Shown: piece by piece, positions 29,278 through 38,913 of the stretch
Layout of the letters: every line of letters starts with the position of its first letter
How positions within the stretch are numbered: the stretch's first letter is position 1
NCBI GenBank assembly: GCA_020849625.1
Contig: JADLFV010000144.1
Location: forward strand, 17,019 to 81,018
Direction: 5' to 3'
From: Phycisphaeraceae bacterium
GTDB taxonomy: Bacteria > Planctomycetota > Phycisphaerae > Phycisphaerales > Phycisphaeraceae
Length of the DNA: 64,000 nt
Translations under genes and position numbers: made by a program
The notes under the pieces: model-generated
Database searches by the model: none
Told to the model about the DNA's origin: nothing
The model's input: only the letters and a program-made list of their open reading frames with translations

Positions 29278-30972
29278 TTATTCGATGTGTCCATCGGCGA
29301 ACAGGATGGCGCCGGTGGGGTCCTTCTGGCCGTTGAGTGATTCCCAGAGGATGGGCGTCTGGGATGGATCAGCGCCGGGCGGGGGCGGCTCGTAGATGAA
29401 GCCGGGATTGTCACCGGTGCGCGGGTTGGCGAAGACCTGGCGGATGCCGGGCATGACTTTCTCCAGGTCGTTCAATTCGGTCGGCCACTGGCCGCGGTGC
29501 TGATCGAGATACATCTGCAGGGCGATGCCGATCTGGTTGAGGTTGCTGGCCGAGACGATGCCGCGGCCCTTGGAGCGTGCTTCGGCCAGCAGTGACAGAT
29601 AGGTCATGGGATTGCTGGGCGGCGGCTGATTGGTGTGTTGCAGTCCCTTCATCGGTGAAGGCGCGACCATGCCTGGCGTGTGCGAAACAGGCTGCGGCGG
29701 CGCGGGCATGTCGGGGACTTTAATGGTGGCGACCTGTTGATCGCAATAGACCAGCGCGCACTTGCCGCCGATTGACGGCCGGGGAAACAGAAGGCCGAAC
29801 TTGTAGCGATACCACGGTTCGAGGCGCGACAGGCGGGTCCAGCGCGCCTTGGTCCACCAGCCGGTGGCTTCGGCCGGCCAGGAGGCGTGCAGGCTGTCGC
29901 CGCGATAGTCCATCTCGATGGAACCGGGGAACGCAGCGCCGTGGCCGAGGGCGGGCGCGAGCGTGAGCTTACCGGTGGCGTAGAGTCCTTTGGTGGAAGG
30001 CATCGACCCGGTGCTGTAGTAACTGGTGAAGTCGAGCTTTCCACTGATCAGTGGCGGCTGGTTCCAGACGGCCGTGCCGTTCTTGACGCCGGACTGACTG
30101 CTCACGTTGATATCGTCGGGCGGGATGACGGGCAGCAGCTTGTCCGAGTCGCTGGTATCAGCCCCGGCCAGGTCCACATCGACATCCTTCTCAAAGCGTA
30201 CGTAGAGCAAACGCCCGGTCAGCGGCGCGCCGGCGGCCGGCTCCAGGCGGAACTGGCCGTCGTGAAACACGCTGTCGTATTTGCTGGTCTGCTTGCGATC
30301 GCGGATGACGCCCTGCTTCAGCGCCACTTCCAGCAGGATGTAATCACCCGCTTCATCGGGCGTGGTCACCAGCAGTTGATCGCCGCTGCCGACGGAATAA
30401 ACCTGGGCCACGGTGGCAGCCCCGGGCACGGGCTGGCCGCCCTGTTGCGGCGCGCTCTTGATACCCAGCGATCGATCGCCCGCACCTGACAGCAGGCTGT
30501 ACGGCTCGCGCGTGGCGCCGCCGTGCAGCAGATCGACCACGCTGACAGTCTGTTGATCGAGGATATGAATGGCGCGGGCCGGCCCGGTCAGGTACCAGAT
30601 TACCACCGCCACCAGCGGCACGATCACCAGCGCCAGGCGCAGTGGCGTGACCTCCATGCCCATCAACGTCATCAGCACGCGGCGCACTTTTTCATTTTCC
30701 TTCTGCTGCGTCCGCACGAATGTGCCGCCCACGCGGTGGAAGCCGCAACTGGTGCAGACCACCGCCGTGGCCGTCATGGGTTTGCCGCAGGCGGTGCAGG
30801 TGACCATGCCGGCGGATGCTGCCTGCTGCGGCTGTGGTTGCGGCTGCTCATTCTCCGACGCCTCAGGCACGATCAGCTTGCGCCCGCAGGAAGGGCACTG
30901 GCCCTGTTTGCCGGCCATGCTGTCGTCCACCTTCAGTTTGCGTCCGCATTTGCAACGAAAATGAATGGGCAT
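29278..30972 (-). CDS. Zinc-ribbon protein with TM segment and pseudopilin-like C-terminus
   Basis: MPIHFRCKCGRKLKVDDSMAGKQGQCPSCGRKL, TACGKPMTATAVVCTSCGFH; C-term SNLNQIGIALQMYLDQHRGQWP..ILFADGHIE. Confidence 0.75.
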   Translation of the reverse strand: MPIHFRCKCGRKLKVDDSMAGKQGQCPSCGRKLIVPEASENEQPQPQPQQAASAGMVTCTACGKPMTATAVVCTSCGFHRVGGTFVRTQQKENEKVRRVLMTLMGMEVTPLRLALVIVPLVAVVIWYLTGPARAIHILDQQTVSVVDLLHGGATREPYSLLSGAGDRSLGIKSAPQQGGQPVPGAATVAQVYSVGSGDQLLVTTPDEAGDYILLEVALKQGVIRDRKQTSKYDSVFHDGQFRLEPAAGAPLTGRLLYVRFEKDVDVDLAGADTSDSDKLLPVIPPDDINVSSQSGVKNGTAVWNQPPLISGKLDFTSYYSTGSMPSTKGLYATGKLTLAPALGHGAAFPGSIEMDYRGDSLHASWPAEATGWWTKARWTRLSRLEPWYRYKFGLLFPRPSIGGKCALVYCDQQVATIKVPDMPAPPQPVSHTPGMVAPSPMKGLQHTNQPPPSNPMTYLSLLAEARSKGRGIVSASNLNQIGIALQMYLDQHRGQWPTELNDLEKVMPGIRQVFANPRTGDNPGFIYEPPPPGADPSQTPILWESLNGQKDPTGAILFADGHIE

Positions 30973-31046
30973 GAGCACCTCACCTGGTTCAACACCAGTG
31001 TAGGTCAAGTCATGGTTTTTTTCGCTGTGTGCGACGTGGGCAACTT

Positions 31047-31098
31047 GTTTAGCGGGCGAGCTTGCTCGCCCATCGCGGAGCAAGCTCCGCGGCTAAAC
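31047..31098. repeat. Three-way-junction repeat (outer stem plus two hairpins)
   Basis: GTTTAGC [GGGCGAGC-TT-GCTCGCCC] AT [CGCGGAGC-AA-GCTCCGCG] GCTAAAC; all stems perfect. Confidence 0.95.
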
Positions 31099-31124
31099 GT
31101 GTCGCATGCGGGACGTTGATTCAG

Positions 31125-32015
31125 TTAATGCTCAGCACGGGCGGTCATGATCTGCGGGCGGTTCAGATACACGCCCCGACCGTCGGCGTCGATCGACCCG
31201 GTGCTCTGGGCCAGCAGGCGCAGGCGGCTGAGCTTCACCTCCGTGTTCGGCTCGATCATCTTCTCACTGCCGGGGGCCAGGCCCCATTCCGTCCAGCCGC
31301 GATCGGTGTAGAGCACCAGCTTCACGCGACCCATGGCATCGCGCCCGGAGGCGTCGATGGCGCGGATGCGATCAGCGTAAGGCTCGCTGGCGAGGATCAC
31401 CGAAAGCTTCAAGGCCGCGGCGGCGTCCTGTCCCGACCAGGCCTGTCCCCAGGTGCGCGGTGCGTCGCCGCTGACGCCCGTGATCAGCGGCAAGCTCATG
31501 TGCGAGGGATCATCCGTCGGCAGCCATACGCCCTCGACATCGACCACGTAATAGCCGCGCTGTGACTGGATCAGCGCCACCGGCCGACGGTAGGCTGCTT
31601 CGACGATCACCCGCCCTTCGCCGCTGCGGCGGACCTGCCAGACGTGCTCGACCCAGGGGTCCAGCGCCAGCTTGTTGGCTGCGGTGGTCAGGCTGCGTTG
31701 CTCCATGGGGTCGGGGTCAACGGTGTTGCTGACGATGCCCGCCAGGTGCTGGGCCACGCTGTCGCTCAGATGCTGCGGGGCGCGAGCCAGCACCACGCGC
31801 ACCGGCTGCGAGCGGGTTTGCGTGGCGTAGTCAGCTAATGATTGTTCGAGCCAGCGCCAGCCAGCGATGGTGCCCACCAGGACACCAGCCGCGACCATCA
31901 GCTTGATGCCGAACAGGGTTCGCTGCGGATCCCACCCGGCCGTGGCACCCGAGGCGGGCGTGCGACGCTTGCGGCCGCGGCGCGGGCTGGACTTTTTGAA
32001 TAAAAACCAACTCAT
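31125..32015 (-). CDS. FtsQ/DivIB-like POTRA membrane protein
   Basis: Basic N-terminus, one TM, then POTRA/FtsQ-like region (ALDPWVEHVWQVRRSGEGRVIVEAAYRRPVALIQ..YYVVDVEGVWLP). Confidence 0.6.
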   Translation of the reverse strand: MSWFLFKKSSPRRGRKRRTPASGATAGWDPQRTLFGIKLMVAAGVLVGTIAGWRWLEQSLADYATQTRSQPVRVVLARAPQHLSDSVAQHLAGIVSNTVDPDPMEQRSLTTAANKLALDPWVEHVWQVRRSGEGRVIVEAAYRRPVALIQSQRGYYVVDVEGVWLPTDDPSHMSLPLITGVSGDAPRTWGQAWSGQDAAAALKLSVILASEPYADRIRAIDASGRDAMGRVKLVLYTDRGWTEWGLAPGSEKMIEPNTEVKLSRLRLLAQSTGSIDADGRGVYLNRPQIMTARAEH

Positions 32016-32173
32016 CTGCGGCGCTATCGGCCAAGAGCCGCCGTTGACAGCAACCTTTGCGCCGGGTGACGCAGGCGATATCTGCAAGTTATTTTATAAT
32101 AGCAGTTTATCGCCGGAATGGCTGGGCTATATAGCCCGGCCATTTTGCCGGGTGGAAGACCGTGGGCGTTCTT

Positions 32174-32692
32174 TCACGCCTTGTCGCCCAGCAACTGCTT
32201 CGGCGTGGTCAGCCACAACAACAGCGCTGAGGCCACCTGACCAGCCTCAAAACGCACTTCCAATGCTGCGCAGCCAGCTTTTTTCATCTGCACCCCGCCC
32301 GGCAGGCTCGAGCCCAGCAGTCGCTCGATGATCTCGCTGAGGCTCGGCTCGTGACCCACCAGCATGACCCCCGCCCCCGGAAGTGACCCCGGAAGTGTCA
32401 TTTGATGCTGTCTTTGAGCCAGTTCCGCCAGGATTTGCCCCGCGTGGTTGCCGCCCAACACATCCCAGATCTCGACCGGAACGCCAAACGCTTCGCCGGC
32501 CAGCTCGGCGGTCTGGCGTGCCCGCACCAGCGGACTGCTCAGGATCACCTGCGGCGGCGACATGCGCAAGGCCAGCGCAGCGACGACCTTGCGCGTTTTG
32601 GCCCGGCCGTCATCCGTCAGGCGACGATCCGCATCCAGCCCTGACGCGGAGTCCGATTCCGCGATCCCGTGACGCAGCAGATACAGCAGCAT
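32174..32692 (-). CDS. sixA: Phosphohistidine phosphatase SixA-like
   Basis: MLLYLLRHGIAESDSA...DRRLTDDGRAKTRKV...ILSSPLVRARQTAEL...MLVGHEPSLSEII. Confidence 0.9.
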   Translation of the reverse strand: MLLYLLRHGIAESDSASGLDADRRLTDDGRAKTRKVVAALALRMSPPQVILSSPLVRARQTAELAGEAFGVPVEIWDVLGGNHAGQILAELAQRQHQMTLPGSLPGAGVMLVGHEPSLSEIIERLLGSSLPGGVQMKKAGCAALEVRFEAGQVASALLLWLTTPKQLLGDKA

Positions 32693-32728
32693 GAGAATGA
32701 TTGTACGTCGGCGGCTAAGATGCGGCCC

Positions 32729-33262
32729 ATGAAGTGGTCGCCCGCATTGCTGCTGCCCCTGCTGCTGATCGCCGGCTGCGATCGCCGCGAGATCGAAACC
32801 TACCAGACACCCAAGACCGCCGAGCCCACCCTGGCTGTCGCCACGGCGCCCGAGGCCGACCACGAACTGACCTGGACGCTGCCGAAAGATTGGCGACTGG
32901 TGCCGCAGACCAGCGCCATGCGCATCGCCACCTTCGAGGTCGGTGAAGGCGACGCCAAGCTGACCATCACCATCACCAGTTTCCCCGGCGATGTCGGCGG
33001 ATTGCTTGCCAACATCAATCGCTGGCGCGGCCAGGTGCAGTTACCGGCCGTGGAAAGCCTCGAACAGCAGCCGATGCAGAGCTTCGACCTCGCCGGCCGC
33101 GCGGTGCACGTGGTGAGCCTGCCGGGGATGACCGCCGCCATGATCGAGGAACCCGATCGCTGCTGGTTCGTGAAGATGACCGGCCCGGCGGAGGCGGTGA
33201 CCGCGCAGCAGGAGCCGTTCACGCAATTCGTCGGTTCATTGAAGTGGAAAACAATGCAGTAA
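32729..33262 (+). CDS. Putative lipoprotein
   Basis: MKWSPALLLPLLLIAGCDRRE lipobox. Confidence 0.8.
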   Translation: MKWSPALLLPLLLIAGCDRREIETYQTPKTAEPTLAVATAPEADHELTWTLPKDWRLVPQTSAMRIATFEVGEGDAKLTITITSFPGDVGGLLANINRWRGQVQLPAVESLEQQPMQSFDLAGRAVHVVSLPGMTAAMIEEPDRCWFVKMTGPAEAVTAQQEPFTQFVGSLKWKTMQ

Positions 33263-33525
33263 GACACGGCGACAAGGGGACAAGACGACAAGCAGATCGT
33301 GCCATAATGCCTCGCAGCACATATCACCTGATACCCCGTTCATCGAAGTCCCAACCCTGACAAGTGTGTGTCAAAACTCCTTCTGTGATAACGGAGTTGG
33401 TGGTAAAATGACGGTTCTGAGGCGGTTCAGCCAAGTGGGGTTCATATGGCAGATGTCCAATATGGTTCATCGCCCATTGTGAAAGTTTGACAAGTCGTCA
33501 CACCATTAACCAGGGAGGTCTTACC

Positions 33526-34128
33526 ATGTCAAAGACAACTTTACTGTTGTTGGTCGTTGTGGCTCTGATGGTTTCAAGCAACGTGCTGGCGGATGTGACT
33601 ATCGGTTTCGTCAGTGATGATGTGGGTAGTGGACTGAAGCGCTTCACGTTCACCGCCACCAGCACCGTCCCCAACCAGTTCATCGGCGGCTTTGACATGA
33701 CCTTCACGGCCTCTTCCATGAGCCAACAGAATCCTTTCGGCCTACCCACCGTGTTCCAGGACAACAATGGGCAGATGGCCGCGGCCGGGCTGGACGCCAA
33801 CAAGGACAGCCAGTTTCTGTATGACACCGGTGGAGGTGCTGACATTTTGGTGGCGTCCGGCACAGCCGTGGAGAATGCTACGACCCTGTCTGCCGCGTTC
33901 GTATTTACCGCCAGCAGTGTCTATGCCCCAGCCCAGAGTACAACGTTCGCACAGATCGTGGTGCCCGGCGGCACAGAAAACAGCATTGATTGGAGCGGCG
34001 TTGTCAGCATCGCCAATACCGGGGTAATCTATGAAGTATCCGGCCAAACCCCCGAACCCGCGACTTTGGGTCTGCTCTGCTTGGCACTGGGGGCCCTGTG
34101 CCGTCGCCCAACTCGCGGCGAAGGCTGA
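33526..34128 (+). CDS. PEP-CTERM protein
   Basis: Signal peptide MSKTTLLLLVVVALMVSSNVLA; C-term TPEPATLGLLCLALGALCRRPTRGEG. Confidence 0.85.
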   Translation: MSKTTLLLLVVVALMVSSNVLADVTIGFVSDDVGSGLKRFTFTATSTVPNQFIGGFDMTFTASSMSQQNPFGLPTVFQDNNGQMAAAGLDANKDSQFLYDTGGGADILVASGTAVENATTLSAAFVFTASSVYAPAQSTTFAQIVVPGGTENSIDWSGVVSIANTGVIYEVSGQTPEPATLGLLCLALGALCRRPTRGEG

Positions 34129-34403
34129 TTTTTCTGCCGTGAGGTCCGTGGGGTGACGTTACGGGTTCATGTGGTTTGCGAAAGTTCCGCACCCAACGTC
34201 GATTCGACCTAGAATCGGGTGGGTATTCGGCTGCTCTTGATGGACTTTATCGGATTCGCGCTGACATCGGCGTGGAAGGGACTGAGTGGTGAACCTGAGC
34301 ACCTGTTACTTCGAGGGTGAATTGGCCATGGCAAACTGACGAGAGCAAGGAACTGTTCACCTTGTCTGCTTGTCCGTTTGTCTGCCTTGCACGCGGACTC
34401 ACC

Positions 34404-37400
34404 ATGAAACAAGTGCTGGCATTCATTAGTTCGCTACGCCTGACGGTGGTGCTGTTCGCCATGGCCCTGTTTGTCATTCTGGCCGGGACGCTGGCACAGG
34501 TGGATCAGTCGATCTGGCAGGTGCTGGAGCAATACTTCCGCACGCCGCTGGCCTGGATTGAATGGCGGATCTTCTTTCCGCGCACGATGGACGCGCCGGG
34601 CGGGTTCTATTTCCCCGGCGGGTGGCTGATCGCTGCGGCGCTGCTGGTGAACCTGCTGGCAGCCCATGCGGTGCGCTTCAGGATCAAGGCCCGCGGCTCG
34701 ATGCTGGTCGGCGGGCTGCTGATCATTCTCGCCGGCGCAGCACTCACCTGGTGGATCATCTTCCGCGGGTCGCAGGCTGATCTGACCGCGCGGACGTTGA
34801 ACTCATATTGGCGCATCCTCTATCAACTGCTCCAGGGCAGCGCAGCGGCGGGCGTGTTGCTGCTGGGGTGCCTGATGCTCTTCCGGGGGCGGGCTGGCAT
34901 CGTCCTGCTGCACGCGGGCATCATCCTGCTGATCGTAAGCGAACTGATCACCGGCACGATGGCGGTGGAAGCCACGCTCACCCTGCGCGAAGGCGAGACC
35001 GGCGATTACATCGATGTCAGCCAGCAGTACGAACTGGCCCTGATTGATACCTCCGATCCCAATCACGATGCGGTCACGGTGGTCCCCGACAACCTGCTTC
35101 AGTCCGGCGAAGCGATCCGCGATGAGCGGCTGCCGGCCGAGGTGCGCGTGCTGGCGTGGTGGGACAACACCTCCAACGTCATCGACACCACGCGGGCGCC
35201 GATGGTGCATCCGGATCCGCGCGTGGACAGCGGGCTCGGCCGCACATTGACGGTGCTGCCCCAGGCCGGCGGCGCGGGCATGGTCGATGCCCCGGCTGCG
35301 ATTGTCAGCTTCATTCACCCCGGCACCGGCGAATCGCTGGGCACGTATCTGCTGTCGCTGTGGTTCGATCCCAACTTCAATCGCCGCACCTTCGACGGCA
35401 GACAAACGCTGAAGATCGGCAACCAGACCTACACCATCACCCTGCGCCCGCGCCGCGTCTATCTGCGCAGCCAGGAGAACGGCTCGCCTTACCGCCTGAC
35501 CCTCAAAGCTTTTCATCACGACGTCTATCCCGGCACCAGCACGCCGCGCAACTTCGCCTCCGACGTGCTGCTGAACGATCCGGCTGCGGGCATCGAGGAT
35601 CGCCCGGTGCGCATCTGGATGAACAATCCCATGCGCTACGGCGGACGCATCTTCTATCAGTCCGCGTTCCTGGCTGACGACTCGGGCACCGTGCTGCAGG
35701 TGGTGCGCAATGCCGGCTGGATGACGCCCTACGTTGCGTGCATGATCGTGGCGGTCGGACTGCTGTGGCACTTTGCCGTCAACCTGCTGACGTTCACGCG
35801 CAAGCGAGCCTCGAACCCCTCCCCCTCTCAGGGGGAGGCTGGGTGGGGGTTGGGCGCACGAGCAAAGGACGAACGCCCGACCCTCCCCCAGCCCCTCCCT
35901 AAAAGGGAGGGGGGGCAATGGATCGCACCCGCTGTGCTGGTGCTGGCCGGAACATGGCTGATCTATCACGCTTACGAGCCGGCGCCCAGGGTGCATGACT
36001 TCAACTTCCGGGGGTTCGGCGATCTGCCGGTGATGTACGAAGGTCGCGTGCAGCCGGTGGACACGCTGGCCCGCAACGCTCTGCGCATTCTCAGCGGCAG
36101 GCAAACTTATCGCGATGCGGAAGGCAAGCGTCGCCCGGCGGTGCAATGGCTGCTGGAGGCTTTCACCGGGCGCGATGCGAACCTGGCGGTGCTGCGCATC
36201 GAGAGTCTGGATCTGCAGCAGGCCCTGGGTCTGGAGCCGCGCCGCGGCTTCCGCTATGCCGCGGGGCAGATCAAGCCGCAGGCGCTGGACAAGGTCTTCG
36301 GGCAGGCGCAGCACGCGGCCGACCTGGAAGCCTCGCAGCGCGACCGCTTCGACCGCCAGGCGCTGCACTTCATCGCAGACCAATGGTTGCTGCGGCAACG
36401 CCTGATTGCGGCCGACTCACCGCCGCACATCGAGCGGCCCGGGGACGTGCAGCGGGCCATTGCCGCCGATGAGCAGTTGCATCGCCAGTCGGTTCCATTG
36501 CTGGTGCCGCCGCCCCCGACACTGGAAGGTGGCGATGCCCCGTGGCGATCCGTCTCCCGCGCCGGTCTGGCGGCGTTGGTCTCCACGCAGCCCGATCCGC
36601 GCTATCACGATGTGATCCGCATCCTGGCTGCCTACGCTCAGCAGGATGCTGCCGCTTTCAACGGCGCGGTGGCGGAAGTGCACAAGCGGCTGATCGCCGA
36701 ACGTCCGCCGCACTACGAACCGGCCAGGGTGCGTTTCGAGGCGTTCTTCAATCACGCGGCTCCGTTCTATCAATGCGCGGTGCTGTACGTGCTGGCGTTT
36801 CTGCTGACCGCGGTGGGCTGGCTGGTGCGCCCGCGCGAGTTGAACCGGGCGGCGACGTGGCTGCTGTTGTTGACGTTCCTCGTGCACACGGCCGCACTGA
36901 TCGGGCGCATCTACATCTCCGGCCGGCCGCCGGTGACCAATCTCTATTCCTCGGCGGTGTTCATCGGCTGGGCTGCGGTGGGAACCGCCATGCTGCTGGA
37001 GCGTATCTTCCGCAATGGCGCGGGTAACACCGTGGCAGCCATTGCCGGTTTCGCCACGCTGCTGATCGCCCACTTCCTGGCTGGTGACGGCGACACCTTC
37101 GTGGTGCTGCAGGCGGTGCTGGACACCAACTTCTGGCTGGCCACGCACGTGGTGAGCATCACACTCGGCTACAGCGCCACGTTCCTGGCCGGCCTGTTCG
37201 CGCTGCTGTTCGTGTTGCGCGGTGTGTTCACGAAGCATTTGGACGAGCAGGCGGAGCGTGAGTTGGCGCGGATGATCTACGGCTGCGTGTGCTTCGCGCT
37301 GCTGTTCAGTTTCGTGGGCACGGTGCTGGGTGGACTGTGGGCGGACGATTCGTGGGGAAGGTTCTGGGGATGGGACCCCAAGGAAAACGGGGCGCTGATG

Positions 37401-37658
37401 ATCGTGATCTGGAACGCCCTGATCCTGCACGCCCGCTGGAGCGGCATGGTCCGACAGCGCGGACTGGCGGCGCTGGCGATCTTCGGCAACATCGTCACGG
37501 CCTGGTCGTGGTTCGGCGTCAACCAGTTGAGTGTCGGACTGCACTCCTACGGCTTCACCGACGCCGCGACGCTGTGGCTGCTGATCTTCGTCAACAGCCA
37601 GCTCGTGTTGATCGCCGTAAGCCTGATGCCCCGCCGCTATTGGGCCAGCGCGAGATAA
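34404..37658 (+). CDS. Fused cytochrome c biogenesis protein CcsB(ResB)-CcsA
   Basis: N-term MKQVLAFISSLRLTVVLFAMALFVILAGTLAQ; C-term WGWDPKENGALMIVIWNALILHARW. Confidence 0.92.
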   Translation: MKQVLAFISSLRLTVVLFAMALFVILAGTLAQVDQSIWQVLEQYFRTPLAWIEWRIFFPRTMDAPGGFYFPGGWLIAAALLVNLLAAHAVRFRIKARGSMLVGGLLIILAGAALTWWIIFRGSQADLTARTLNSYWRILYQLLQGSAAAGVLLLGCLMLFRGRAGIVLLHAGIILLIVSELITGTMAVEATLTLREGETGDYIDVSQQYELALIDTSDPNHDAVTVVPDNLLQSGEAIRDERLPAEVRVLAWWDNTSNVIDTTRAPMVHPDPRVDSGLGRTLTVLPQAGGAGMVDAPAAIVSFIHPGTGESLGTYLLSLWFDPNFNRRTFDGRQTLKIGNQTYTITLRPRRVYLRSQENGSPYRLTLKAFHHDVYPGTSTPRNFASDVLLNDPAAGIEDRPVRIWMNNPMRYGGRIFYQSAFLADDSGTVLQVVRNAGWMTPYVACMIVAVGLLWHFAVNLLTFTRKRASNPSPSQGEAGWGLGARAKDERPTLPQPLPKREGGQWIAPAVLVLAGTWLIYHAYEPAPRVHDFNFRGFGDLPVMYEGRVQPVDTLARNALRILSGRQTYRDAEGKRRPAVQWLLEAFTGRDANLAVLRIESLDLQQALGLEPRRGFRYAAGQIKPQALDKVFGQAQHAADLEASQRDRFDRQALHFIADQWLLRQRLIAADSPPHIERPGDVQRAIAADEQLHRQSVPLLVPPPPTLEGGDAPWRSVSRAGLAALVSTQPDPRYHDVIRILAAYAQQDAAAFNGAVAEVHKRLIAERPPHYEPARVRFEAFFNHAAPFYQCAVLYVLAFLLTAVGWLVRPRELNRAATWLLLLTFLVHTAALIGRIYISGRPPVTNLYSSAVFIGWAAVGTAMLLERIFRNGAGNTVAAIAGFATLLIAHFLAGDGDTFVVLQAVLDTNFWLATHVVSITLGYSATFLAGLFALLFVLRGVFTKHLDEQAERELARMIYGCVCFALLFSFVGTVLGGLWADDSWGRFWGWDPKENGALMIVIWNALILHARWSGMVRQRGLAALAIFGNIVTAWSWFGVNQLSVGLHSYGFTDAATLWLLIFVNSQLVLIAVSLMPRRYWASAR
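35816..35913. repeat. Paired-hairpin repeat inserted in frame in ccsBA
   Basis: CCTCCCCCT-CTC-AGGGGGAGG and CCCCTCCCT-AAA-AGGGAGGGG plus complementary intervening arms; encodes NPSPSQGEAGWGLG...LPQPLPKREGG. Confidence 0.85.
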
Positions 37659-37677
37659 ACAGTCTGATATGGACGCT

Positions 37678-37785
37678 GACGCCGTGCCCTGAGGAGTCGG
37701 CGACGAAGGACCGGGTCGAGCGTTTGTGTGCAGCCGATCCGGCCCTTCGTCGTCGCGGACTCCTCCTCAGGGCTCGGCGTGCGTC
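37678..37785. repeat. Long imperfect inverted repeat downstream of ccsBA
   Basis: gacgccgtgccctgaggagtcggcgacgaaggaccgg versus ccggcccttcgtcgtcgcggactcctcctcagggctcggcgtgcgtc. Confidence 0.8.
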
Positions 37786-37800
37786 GTCACGGATTTCTAC

Positions 37801-38859
37801 TCAGGGCTTGACATGTGTCATGACGCTTAGGCGCAGGGCGTAGAAGTTGTGATGCGTGGCGTTTTCGGATTTGTCGTTGTCAGCGACCAGCACCAGCACG
37901 CGGTCGCCGCTGCCGTCGGTCAGGGCGGGGCCGAGGGCCAGGCCTTCGAAGTTGTTGACCGCATCATTGGTCTGCGGCGGAAAGTAGCCGGTCCACAGCA
38001 GCATCTTGCTCACCGGCGCTTCGTTGCCGGTCAACGTCTCGACCGCCAGCACATCGCTGGCGGTGTCGGCATCCACCAGGTACAGCCGATTGCGCAGCCC
38101 CGTGCCGCCGGCGCGTTCCATCACGATCAGCGAGCCGTTGTCCAGCAGCAGCATGGCGCCCACGCCGCTGACCGCGGTGACGAAGGAGCCATCGGAGCCG
38201 TCGGTCTGATACAGAAACTGTGCGGCCGGGGTGTCGGAACAGTCATAGCGGGTGAGGCGGACGGTGGTGCCGAGTCCGGGGCTGGACGTGGGGCCGTCGC
38301 ATTCGAGGGCTTCCTCGTTGGCGGTCCACATCTGGCCGGCGGCATTGCGGGCGATCGCTTCCAGGGCCTTGTTCTTGCGGATGTGGGCGTAGGCCGGGGG
38401 CATGACAAGTTCGCTGAGTTGTTTGCCGCCGCTCAGGGCGTGCTCGGTGATGACGGGGCCGAACTCGCAGCAGACGAACACCGAGCGGTTCGTGTCATTG
38501 AACGCCAGGTCTTCCTGATCGCGGAAGGCCAGCGGTTCGTCCGCAGCATCGCGCAAGGTGATCGGCTCGGCGATGTCCCCCGCGGTGATGCGGCCGGTGT
38601 TCAGGTCGAACTCCAAGCGGATCGGATAGACCAGCGAGTCGTTGTCGCTGACGGCATAGAACAGCCCGTTGACCGGATCGTAAGTCAGCCCGCTCAAGCC
38701 CGAGGCGCCCCCGGAAGTGCCCCCTGAACTGTCCACCAGCGTGAACAGCCCGCTTCCGGGGGCGGGGGCGATTTCCTGGATGATGGGTGTGGCCGCGGCA
38801 TGGGCGGCGAAGATTGGCAGTGCGATGACCAACGACGTGAACGGGGCGCTCAAGACCAC
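37801..38859 (-). CDS. Secreted phytase-like/esterase-like domain protein
   Basis: GLSGLTYDPVNGLFYAVSDND..., NNFEGLALGP..; probable GTG start giving VVLSAPFTSLVIALPIFAAHA. Confidence 0.65.
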   Translation of the reverse strand: MVLSAPFTSLVIALPIFAAHAAATPIIQEIAPAPGSGLFTLVDSSGGTSGGASGLSGLTYDPVNGLFYAVSDNDSLVYPIRLEFDLNTGRITAGDIAEPITLRDAADEPLAFRDQEDLAFNDTNRSVFVCCEFGPVITEHALSGGKQLSELVMPPAYAHIRKNKALEAIARNAAGQMWTANEEALECDGPTSSPGLGTTVRLTRYDCSDTPAAQFLYQTDGSDGSFVTAVSGVGAMLLLDNGSLIVMERAGGTGLRNRLYLVDADTASDVLAVETLTGNEAPVSKMLLWTGYFPPQTNDAVNNFEGLALGPALTDGSGDRVLVLVADNDKSENATHHNFYALRLSVMTHVKP

Positions 38860-38913
38860 GGCTCCTGTTTTCCCAAGTCGCGATAGTGTACCGGCCGATA
38901 CACATCTGCGGAT

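Noticed and set aside
34880-36014. CTTCCGGGGG copies at 34880, 36005, 43258 and 10321 as insertions
   Set aside because: Here the motif encodes residues normal for the protein family (LMLFRGRAGIVLLHAG, NFRGFGDLPV, LLPGADLFLL, NLPGVKQVRGKG), so they count toward word frequency but not as evidence of insertion.
34803-37544. Minus ORFs 34803..36398 and 36417..37544
   Set aside because: Antisense to the CcsBA gene; no domain-like sequence.
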